A stretch of DNA of 64,000 nucleotides from CBDDEH01 sp965226865 (GTDB taxonomy: Bacteria > Chloroflexota > Dehalococcoidia > Lucifugimonadales > JAGWBF01), in assembly GCA_965226865.1 (NCBI GenBank), contig CBDDEH010000004.1, forward strand, positions 1,426,001 to 1,490,000, written 5' to 3'. Below, in pieces: positions 44,553 through 51,685 of this stretch. The notes under the pieces were generated by a model that had not been told where the DNA came from, searched no databases, and saw nothing but the letters and a program-made list of their open reading frames with translations. A program made the position numbers and the translations under genes. The stretch's first letter is position 1. Every line of letters begins with the position of its first letter.

Positions 44553-45200
44553 ATGATCACTAGCAATGTCATCCAGCGTACGTTCCACATTCGCTACGGC
44601 GATACAGCGGGAACGGCGTTCGCGATAGACAGAGGCAGTAGATAATACCTTGTAACAGCTCGGCACGTGGTCAAGGACATCACGTCAGCCAATAGTATAG
44701 AAATTCTCCACGAAAGGCAATGGAAGACCCTGTCGGTTGAGGTTGTCGGAATCGGTGCTGATACCATAGATGTTTCAGTACTGGCGTGCCCCATCCGCTT
44801 GACGCCGCCTCATCCCCTTCTGGTGTCCAATGCCGGGTTGGCCTACAGCCAACAGGTCTATTTCCTTGGTTTCCCATTTGGTTGCCATAGTGGTATGGAG
44901 AATTTGAACCGCGAACTTCCTGTGCCGTTTGTGAAAGCTGGAATTGTCAGTGCAATGATCACTGGACCCGCTTCGCGGATTTACATTGATGTCCACGGCA
45001 ACAGAGGATTTAGCGGAGGACCGGTTGTTTTTGCGCCTAACGGGAAGTCGGTGGGCGAGCTTAGAGTTGCCGGGATCGTCTCTGAGGCTCCTAAGCCCAG
45101 ACTGGAAACCGTTGTTGACAAGGCAGGGAGGCCACTCGTTGGGGACGACGGCAAGCCGATGGCTTATTTCCCGGAAAACCAAGGTTTGATTCTCTCGTAA
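44553..45200 (+). pseudogene. Trypsin-like serine protease, one in-frame stop
   Basis: The ATG at 44553 (GGAGAACC upstream) starts MITSNVIQRTFHIRYGDTAG, then a TAA at 44643-44645 stands where relatives have a Gln or similar (GSR-stop-YLVTARHVV). The rest of the frame is open to 45200: TARHVV has the catalytic His, DTIDVSVL the Asp, and GNRGFSGGPVVF the Ser, so the triad of a chymotrypsin/HtrA-like fold is complete. There is no PDZ domain, signal peptide or membrane segment, so it is probably cytosolic. It lies 130 bp after the E1 gene on the same strand and may belong to the same island. Confidence 0.82.
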
Positions 45201-45555
45201 AAAGTCTGTGTAGGTCGAATTAGAACAAACGTACCCACACCTGGGTACAATATACAGTCTCTGTTCCGTACACTACCCCAACATACGGTAGCGCGCAGAT
45301 GTGCTAAATCGCTGGAACTTCCTCAAAACGGGTTTTTACGAGGGAATCAAGGTTTGGTCATGGCCTTCGATATTCGCCACGCGACCGATCTCATCGATGC
45401 CAACCCTGTCGGTCTCCAACTGCTCTCGTCATAGAATGAACTGTTACAGTCCGAGTCGGGTGGTCGGCGCCTGGCACCGTCTGATAGTTGGTTCTCCAAA
45501 TGGGATCACAGACCGCCCAGCCACAGTTAAAGACGGTTCTGTCTACCGTACACGT
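45201..45555. other. Non-coding spacer between protease remnant and tRNA cluster
   Basis: No convincing gene. GTACCCACACCTGGGTAC (45231-45248) is a small hairpin. This is the stretch between the island and the 3' end of the tRNA-Val gene. Confidence 0.4.
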
Positions 45556-45632
45556 TGGTGGGCGATAGAGGACTCGAACCTCTGACCCCCTGCGTGTAAA
45601 GCAGGTGCTCTAACCAACTGAGCTAACCGCCC
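45556..45632 (-). tRNA. tRNA-Val (anticodon TAC), CCA encoded
   Basis: The minus strand reads GGGCGGTTAGCTCAGTTGG, anticodon arm CCTGC-TTTACAC-GCAGG (anticodon TAC), T-arm GAGGTTCGAGTCCTC and acceptor ATCGCCC-A-CCA. The 3' end faces the ubiquitin-like island. Confidence 0.95.
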
Positions 45633-45658
45633 ACTATAAGAAGCTATCAGGGCTTTGA

Positions 45659-45735
45659 TGGTGCGCTTGGCGGGATTCGAACCCACGGCCTCAGCCTTCG
45701 CAGGGCTGCGCTCTATCCAGCTGAGCTACAAGCGC
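45659..45735 (-). tRNA. tRNA-Arg (anticodon GCG), CCA encoded
   Basis: The acceptor GCGCTTG pairs with CAAGCGC, followed by A-CCA. The anticodon arm is CAGCC-CTGCGAA-GGCTG, giving anticodon GCG, so the tRNA reads CGC/CGU without needing inosine. Most bacteria use ACG here. Confidence 0.9.
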
Positions 45736-45753
45736 ACTTCGGTTAACGGTCAT

Positions 45754-45839
45754 TGGTGCCGAGGGTGGGATTTGAACCCACACGCCCGTAAGGACACTAC
45801 GCCCTGAACGTAGCGCGTCTGCCGTTCCGCCACCTCGGC
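45754..45839 (-). tRNA. tRNA-Leu (anticodon CAG), CCA encoded
   Basis: The acceptor GCCGAGG pairs with CCTCGGC, then A-CCA. The anticodon arm is CTACG-TTCAGGG-CGTAG (anticodon CAG), with a long variable arm (GTCCTTACGGGC), typical of tRNA-Leu. Confidence 0.93.
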
Positions 45840-45860
45840 CCAGCCCGATACCTGGGAGAA

Positions 45861-45936
45861 TGGTGGGCGATAGAGGATTTGAACCTCTGACCTCCTCGGT
45901 GTGAACGAGGCGCTCTAACCACTGAGCTAACCGCCC
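45861..45936 (-). tRNA. tRNA-Val (anticodon CAC), CCA encoded
   Basis: Same acceptor and T-arm as the TAC isoacceptor. The anticodon arm is CCTCG-TTCACAC-CGAGG (anticodon CAC). Confidence 0.94.
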
Positions 45937-46089
45937 ATGCGATTCATGGCTTCTCCAATTATAGGTAGGCGTGCTAGTCGATGCAACACACGTCGAGTAC
46001 ATCGACGATATCCGTCATCCAACCTGCAAATCCGTTCACGAAGTCTTCACGTAATACTTATCTTGCGTTCACGCCCTATTCATTTCTAT

Positions 46090-46125
46090 CCAGTACGCTA
46101 AGACAGGCCAGTACGCTAAGACAGG
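46090..46125. repeat. Two-copy tandem repeat, 18-bp unit
   Basis: CCAGTACGCTAAGACAGG occurs twice head to tail (46090-46107 and 46108-46125). It lies in the 263-bp gap between the tRNA genes and the next small gene; no gene is seen there. Confidence 0.9.
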
Positions 46126-46199
46126 TGTATCCAAGTCGCTGGAGTTGCGTTTTAAGTTACAGGGACCTGAATTAGCAATTGTCCATAGGAATAAGGACT

Positions 46200-46346
46200 A
46201 TGACATGGCGATTCAAGGCGTGTGCCCGGTGCGGCGGCGACTTGACTATGGATGATGGTGAGTGGCGGTGCTGGCAGTGCGGACACATTTATTTCCCACC
46301 GCGCCGACTCGATCCGCTGCTCCGGTTCGACCCGGCCTCTATTTAA
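46200..46346 (+). CDS. Small zinc-ribbon protein, 48 aa
   Basis: ATG 46200, preceded by ATAAGGA. The product starts MTWRFKACARCGGDLT and has CARC and CWQC about 14 residues apart, a classical zinc ribbon, followed by a basic tail (YFPPRRLDPLLRFD). Probably nucleic-acid binding. Confidence 0.65.
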   Translation: MTWRFKACARCGGDLTMDDGEWRCWQCGHIYFPPRRLDPLLRFDPASI

Positions 46347-46433
46347 TCAACTGATGACACGGCAACTGATGAAACGGGAACCAAGAGAAGGCGGCGCAGT
46401 ACCGGACCGAGGAAAATAAACACGGTTATTCAG

Positions 46434-46613
46434 GTGAGCGAGCGCAACGCCGAGAAATGGTGGCCCCACAACCGAGAAATCATCGATTACCTGGATGCGG
46501 GCAAGTCGGTGAAGGAGATTTCCCATCTGATAGGCAGACACGCCACGCACGTCCGTTCGGTAAAGGACGAGCTATCGGAGATGCGACAGGCGTCCCAAAC
46601 GTTGAGTGTTTAA
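46434..46613 (+). CDS. Small helix-turn-helix protein, 59 aa
   Basis: A GTG at 46434 is the only usable start after an upstream stop; the ribosome site is weak. The helices IIDYLDAGKSVKEISHLIGR and HATHVRSVKDELSEM form a helix-turn-helix like that of resolvases or sigma factor region 4. It lies between the zinc-ribbon gene and a tRNA gene. Confidence 0.55.
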   Translation: MSERNAEKWWPHNREIIDYLDAGKSVKEISHLIGRHATHVRSVKDELSEMRQASQTLSV

Positions 46614-46651
46614 GGTCGGACTTAGAGGCTGGCTGGTAACTTGTCGTTGTG

Positions 46652-46727
46652 TGGTGGCAACGGGAGGATTTGAACCTCCGACCTAGCGCTTATGAAGCGC
46701 CCGCTCTAACCCCTGAGCTACGTTGCC
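46652..46727 (-). tRNA. tRNA-Met (anticodon CAT), CCA encoded
   Basis: The acceptor GGCAACG pairs with CGTTGCC, then A-CCA. The anticodon loop is TTCATAA (CAT). The G1-C72 pair rules out a standard initiator tRNA; an elongator Met is most likely, while tRNA-Ile2 with lysidine cannot be excluded. Confidence 0.9.
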
Positions 46728-46880
46728 AGCTTCAGGATTTTAATATATCACAGTGGTGTGGAGTGTCAATTTGAATGCCTGAAAAACCCATAAGACCTCG
46801 TTCCAGCTACGCTTACTATTTGTGAAACGCTTCACAGCTATTGTGAGATATATAACAACTTGATTTCGTCACAATTGCTC

Positions 46881-46909
46881 TTGACAGAGCGGAAAGGGCG
46901 TGCTACGGT
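46881..46909 (+). promoter_or_regulatory. Candidate sigma70 promoter of an untranslated region
   Basis: A perfect TTGACA (46881-46886), 17 bp, and TACGGT (46904-46909, followed by TTAAT). Confidence 0.45.
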
Positions 46910-47335
46910 TTAATTAGGGTAACGGAGCACCTAAGGGAACACAAGGGTTACAACGCACCCAAAGGGATCAGGGTTACAAGGTACTCAACGGGAAACAGGG
47001 GGCGCTCCAGGTCCTAATAAAGGTGGGAATCGTATGTAGGAGGTGTAGATGGTTAGGCTGTTCGAGCTGAATCATACGTGGATATTCCCTTATTTGGACA
47101 TGGTTGGTGCAGGCTAAAGAGTGGATCTAGGGATTATGCTAACCATGCGTATCAAAAACCGCTCCCACCGGATATGTAGACCTCTAACAGAGCACGGCGT
47201 AGACCGTTGACAGAGCGCGGTAAGGAAGATAGCCCGTAAGGCTGTGTAGATAATAGGGGGAGCGCTAGAATAGAATAAGAGTCCGAGGTGGGCCCTTGTG
47301 GATACTGGGCCCTCTCCTTTTAGGAGACACGGCTC
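46910..47335 (+). ncRNA. Possible non-coding transcript with GGGTTACAA repeats
   Basis: The roughly 650-bp span from the tRNA-Met gene to the repeat block has no long reading frame. After the promoter-like sequence, AGGGTTACAA occurs at about 46944 and 46969, with AAGGG or AACGGG spaced between. A 22-codon frame with a strong ribosome site (47049) lies within. A possible end is the GGGCCC-rich stretch near 47300. It could be a structured leader or small RNA; this is a weak inference. Confidence 0.3.
47049..47117 (+). CDS. Possible 22-residue peptide
   Basis: ATG 47049 follows AGGAGGTG by three bases. The product begins MVRLFELNHTWIFPYLDM and ends at TAA 47115-47117. It is hydrophobic in its second half and might be a leader peptide or small membrane peptide. 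Confidence 0.3.
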   Translation: MVRLFELNHTWIFPYLDMVGAG

Positions 47336-47379
47336 ACCTTGAGCTCGTTGAGGGGTTCACCCCCATCCGCCTGAGGCGG

Positions 47380-47665
47380 ACCGCCAGGTGGGATTCCCCT
47401 CTGGACTCCCCTTTTCCCAACGAGGCCGCTCATGGTGAGCCCTTCGACTGGCTCAGGACGGACCCTATCTAACCATGAGGTACTAACCGCTCCCCTTCGA
47501 CAAGCTCAGGGTGAGCGGACTGAATAAACTCAGAAGGGCAGTGCATATAACCACCGCTCAGGGGGTGCAGGGGGCACGGCCCCCGCCGGGGGAGTGGGGG
47601 TGTCCCCCACATTTCCTTTATCTTCCCCCTTCCTGAGGAAGGAAGTCGGGGGGGGGATGGTCTCA
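47380..47665. repeat. Dispersed repeat block before the rve transposase element
   Basis: CCGCCTGAGGCGGACC (47369-47384), GGTGAGCCCTTCGACTGG and CCCCTTCGACAAGCTCAGGG copies, GGGGGAGTGGGGGTGTCCCC and CTTCCTGAGGAAGGAAG, the same elements as in the 8-14 kb blocks. Confidence 0.7.
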
Positions 47666-47717
47666 CGAGTGTAGAGGCTAGGCCCCCTTGTGAAGGAACC
47701 CTTCTCTCGTTCATAAT

Positions 47718-48764
47718 GATGGGCGACACTTAGAATAGTGTCATTATGAAGATAGTAGGAGCAAGAGGACGTGGAGCAAAGAGTATAAGTAGGGTTCAAG
47801 AGCTGTCGAGGATGGCTAGGCAGCGCCTGAAGTGGATGGATTACTACCTAGATTATGAGAACAATGCCTCTCTGACCTGCCGTTACTTCGGGATCAGCCG
47901 TCAGACCTTCTATAGGTGGAAGCGAAGGTACAATCCCAGGGACCTGAGGAGCTTGGAGGAGAGGAGCCACAGGCCCAGGCGCTTACGTCAGCCCACCTGG
48001 TCTGGGGAGCTGGCCATAGCAGTATTTCATCTGAGGGAGCAGTACCCCAGGTGGGGCAAGGACAAGCTGATGGTTATGCTACGGGAGCGAGGCTGGCAGG
48101 TCTCCACCTCTATGGTCGGACGTATACTGAGCTCACTGAAGGCCCGTGGGGTGCTCAAAGAACCCCATGCCGCTGGTATCTCCACTCGTAAGCGAGTGTG
48201 AAGACGCCCTTATGTTGTACGTAAGCCCAAAGGGTATGTTGTAAAGGAACCCGGGGACTTGGTGCAGGTGGACACCCTGGATGTGCGGCCTCTCCCCGGC
48301 ATGGCGCTGAAACACTTCACCGCCAGAGACGTGGTCTCCCGCTGGGATGTGGTAGAAGCCCACTCTAGAGCCACCGCCAGGACAGCTGCAGGCTTCCTTG
48401 ATGCCCTGCAAGCCCGGATGCCCTTCCCAGTACGAGCTATACAGGTGGACGGCGGCTCTGAGTTCCAGGCAGGCTTCGAGTCGGAATGCCAGCGCCGGGG
48501 CCTATTGCTCTTTGTCCTGCCACCCCGATCTCCTAAGCTCAACGGCTGTGTGGAACGGGCCCAGCGCACCCATACCGAAGAGTTCTATGAAGTTGCAGAT
48601 TTCTCCCTGGACCTGGCCACCCTGAACCAGGAGCTCCAGGCTTGGGAACGAACCTATAACACTATCCGACCCCACCAGGCCCTGGGCTACCTCACTCCCC
48701 ACCAATTCGTCACCCATTCCCAACATCAACGGAAGGAGGCCAAGTGTCACTAATCTACTGGACG
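47718..48764 (+). mobile_element. Insertion sequence with rve-type transposase
   Basis: Candidate imperfect terminal inverted repeats: GATGGGCGACACTTAG near 47718-47733, and its counterpart AGATTAGTGACACTTGG read inward from the right end near 48758-48742 (about 12 of 17 matches). The ends are not fixed by a target duplication. It carries a single transposase with one nonsense codon. Confidence 0.55.
47746..48753 (+). pseudogene. Helix-turn-helix / rve-domain transposase with in-frame TGA
   Basis: A 335-codon frame. The N-terminal part has a helix-turn-helix (CRYFGISRQTFYRWKRRY) and IS3/IS481-like HTH features. A TGA at 48199-48201 (KRV-stop-RRPYVVRKPKG) interrupts it, but the same frame goes on with VQVDTLDVRPLPG (first Asp), IQVDGGSEFQAGFE (second Asp) and LNGCVERAQRTHTEEF (Glu) of the rve integrase core. 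A single CGA-to-TGA change explains the lesion. Confidence 0.82.
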
Positions 48765-48845
48765 AGTACAAACCCTGGACAAGGATTTGCCGGCGGTATA
48801 TCCTCATGGTGAGTCGCTGGGACCGAATTTCCACGGTTAGAATAT

Positions 48846-50030
48846 ATGGCTGTTTCAGAAAAAATAAAGCGGTTTGCCGAGGAGGGCGGCTGGATTCGCC
48901 GTATGTTCGAAGCAGGAATCGCCCTGAAACGTCAGTATGGCGAGGACAAGGTTTTCGACCTGTCCCTGGGCAACCCGGTAGTAGACCCGCCACCCCAGTT
49001 CCATGAGGAGCTGCGCAGGCTTGCCGAACACCCGGTCAAGGGCATGCACCGCTACATGCCCAACGCCGGATATCCGGAGACTCGAGAAGCCGTAGCTGCC
49101 GCCCTGAAATCCGAGTCGGTCGCGGGATTCACGATGAACGAGATCATCATGACTTGTGGGGCCGCCGCAGGCCTCAACGTGGTGCTGAAGACCATTCTGA
49201 ATCCCGGCGACGAGGTTGTGTTTTTCGCTCCCTACTTCGCCGAATACACCTACTACGTGGACAACCACGGTGGCGTCCCGGTCGTCGCCCCCACAGACGC
49301 CAGCTTCCAGCCAGATCTGGACGCTCTGGAGGGGTTGATCAGCTCCCGGACCAGAGCCTTGCTAATAAACTCACCCAACAACCCGACCGGCGCTGTCTAT
49401 GACAAAGACCGGATTGGAGCAATTGGAGACGTGTTGCGACGACTTTCGTCGCAACACGGAACCGAAATTTTTCTTATAAGCGACGAGCCTTACCGGCGAA
49501 TCCTCTACGACGGCCTGACCTATCCCCACATCTACACCCACTACGAAACCTCCATCGTGGTTAGCTCCCATGCCAAGGACCTGGCCCTTCCCGGCGAGCG
49601 CATCGGGTATATCGCCGTCAATCCGGCCTATGAGGGAAAACATGAGCTGGTGGGCGGCTTGACCTTCTGCAACCGGATCCTGGGGTTCGTGAACGCCCCC
49701 GCCTTCATTCAACAGGTGGTTCGACCTCTTCAGGGAGTCAGCATAGACGTCGGGGACTATCAACGAAAAAGGGACTATCTCTTCGGCGAACTGACGAATA
49801 TGGGCTACTCAATGGTGAAACCCCAGGGTGCCTTCTATCTGTTCCCCAGATCTCCCATGGAGGACGACGCGGCTTTCGTGGAGGAGCTTCAGAGGTGGAA
49901 CGTACTGACGGTACCGGGTAGGGGCTTCGGTGGCCCGGGCCACTTCCGCATCTCCTATTGCCTGGAGGACCGAGTACTAGAAGGGGCGATGGAGGGCTTC
50001 GCCAAGGCCGCGACAAACGCCGGCCTTTGA
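48846..50030 (+). CDS. Class I/II pyridoxal-phosphate aminotransferase
   Basis: A 394-aa fold-type I enzyme. It has TCGAAAGLNVVLKTILNPGD (PLP phosphate loop side), INSPNNPTGAVYDKD, YLISDEPYRRILYDG and VVSSHAKDLALPGERIGYIA with the Schiff-base Lys and the phosphate-binding Arg. It resembles AspC-like or alanine-type aminotransferases; substrate not predicted. ATG 48846, weak ribosome site. Convergent with the decayed NHL gene 5 bp later. Confidence 0.9.
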   Translation: MAVSEKIKRFAEEGGWIRRMFEAGIALKRQYGEDKVFDLSLGNPVVDPPPQFHEELRRLAEHPVKGMHRYMPNAGYPETREAVAAALKSESVAGFTMNEIIMTCGAAAGLNVVLKTILNPGDEVVFFAPYFAEYTYYVDNHGGVPVVAPTDASFQPDLDALEGLISSRTRALLINSPNNPTGAVYDKDRIGAIGDVLRRLSSQHGTEIFLISDEPYRRILYDGLTYPHIYTHYETSIVVSSHAKDLALPGERIGYIAVNPAYEGKHELVGGLTFCNRILGFVNAPAFIQQVVRPLQGVSIDVGDYQRKRDYLFGELTNMGYSMVKPQGAFYLFPRSPMEDDAAFVEELQRWNVLTVPGRGFGGPGHFRISYCLEDRVLEGAMEGFAKAATNAGL

Positions 50031-50035
50031 CTACG

Positions 50036-51516
50036 CTATAGGCCCTTTAGCTCCAGGGTGGTGACGTCGCCCGTGTCCAGATCGGCTACCCGGATGGCGT
50101 GGTTGTTGGTGTCGGCCACGTACAGCTTGCCCGCGGCTATGCTCACGTCTCCCGGCTCGTAAAACCGGGCTTCGTCTGGGCCGCCGTCCCGATGCCCTGG
50201 CTCACCCGAACCCAGAAAGGTCTGAACTGTCTGGGTTCCCGGAAACACCTTTTTCACCTTGTTGTTGTAGGTATCTGCTATGTAAAGCACGCCCTCGTGG
50301 AATTCGATACCCAGTGGGTGCTGCAGTCGCACGGCTTCGCCCGAGCCATCGACGTCGCCGAACACGAACAGGCCCTCGCCTACGATTGTGCTCACCAGCC
50401 CGCTAGAGATGAAGTCCGCCGAGCGAATAGCGCTTGCTTCGCTGTCCGCGAAGTAGAGCTTGTCCCGGTCTGCGGTGATTCCGCTGGGCTGGTCCAGGGA
50501 CGCCATCAGCAGCGGCCCATCCAAGGGGGCCTCGCGTCCGTTGCCGGCATAAGGGGCCACCAGTTGGTCGATACGTCCAGAGACCATAGCTGGTGGATGC
50601 CGTCCATAGCAATGTATAGGGACCCGTCACGCAGCTCCAGGTCCCAAGGAGAGCTGAGGTCCGTGGCACGCCCTTCGCCTGCCTCGGCGTACCCTCGTGC
50701 CTGCCGTCCAGTGCCAGCTATTGTCCCGACAGATCCTTTATGCAAGTCAGCCTTGCGGATTGCGTGATTCTCGGCGTCCTCAACATACAAAATATCCCCG
50801 TCCAGCGCCATGCCTTGGGGATGGTCGAATTGCGCCTTCTTGAACTTCCCATCCACCAAGCCGGGTTCGCCGTCGCCGATTACCTGGATGACATCTCCCT
50901 CCAACGTGGAGACGACGATGCGGTTGTGATTGGAATCGGATATGAAAAGCCTGCCGGATGGCTCATGGCAAACACCTTGCCGGGAAACGCCAATGGGGTG
51001 TCTGCCTCCCTCTCGGCCCTGTAAGCCAGCGGAGTGCGGTCTATCAGACCTTCTCCATCGAACTCCTCCACCATCTCGGCGATGAGGGGATCGAACTGCT
51101 CGAAGGTTATCTCGCCTTCCTGTTTGCCGATGATCTTCCTGAGGGGGTCCAAGAACATCAGGGTAGGCCAGGCACGGCAGGCGTATTGCTGCCAAACGAT
51201 GAAATCCCGATCGTTAACGACCGGATGGTTGATTACGTAGCGGCGTACCGCTTTCCGGACGTTTTCAGTCTCCTTCTCCGCGGTGAACTTGGCAGAGTGG
51301 ACTCCGATGACAGCCAGATCTCCGGGTACTTGTGTTCCAGTTTCCGCAACTACGGAAAGACGTGCATGCAGTTGATTCAGCAATAGGTCAAGAAGTCCAG
51401 AATCACTATCTTTCCCCGCAAGTCCTTGAGGCTGATCGGTCTGTCGATATTTACCCAGTCGATGCCTGGGGGAAAGTCGGGGCGTTGACCTGGTCCAGAT
51501 AGGATTTTGCTGTCAT
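50036..51516 (-). pseudogene. Thioredoxin-like + NHL-repeat protein (NHLRC2-like), decayed
   Basis: From ATG 51516 (AAAGGAG upstream), pieces in several frames join into one protein: PDFPPGIDWVNIDRPISLKD, then the thioredoxin-like region LRGKIVILDFLTYC-stop-INCMHVFP-stop-LRKLE, EHKYPE, GVHSAKFTAEKETENV, then NHL beta-propeller repeats (NHLRC2-like HPQGMALDGDILYVEDAENH, HPLGIEFHEGVLYIADTYNN, PGDVSIAAGKLYVADTNNHA). TGA at 51377-51379 and TAG at 51350-51352 and at least four frame changes (near 51480, 51330, 51010, 50580) break it. The intact family acts in redox or protein-folding roles that are poorly defined. Confidence 0.8.
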
Positions 51517-51685
51517 AAAGCGCTCCTTTATATCAACCCCGTTACGACTGTTGTATTGTACAAGATTCCCTCCTCAAACTATAAAAGGGCTCAAAAAGGC
51601 CGAAATATGTCAGCTAATACAAAGCGTAGCTGAGCCGTATCTGTTATACTATATAAATAGATACTGTGAGGGGTTGAGGGCGCAG

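Noticed and set aside
45231..45248. Hairpin GTACCCACACCTGGGTAC as a riboswitch or terminator
   Set aside because: The stem is only six to seven base pairs with no T tract and no gene context.
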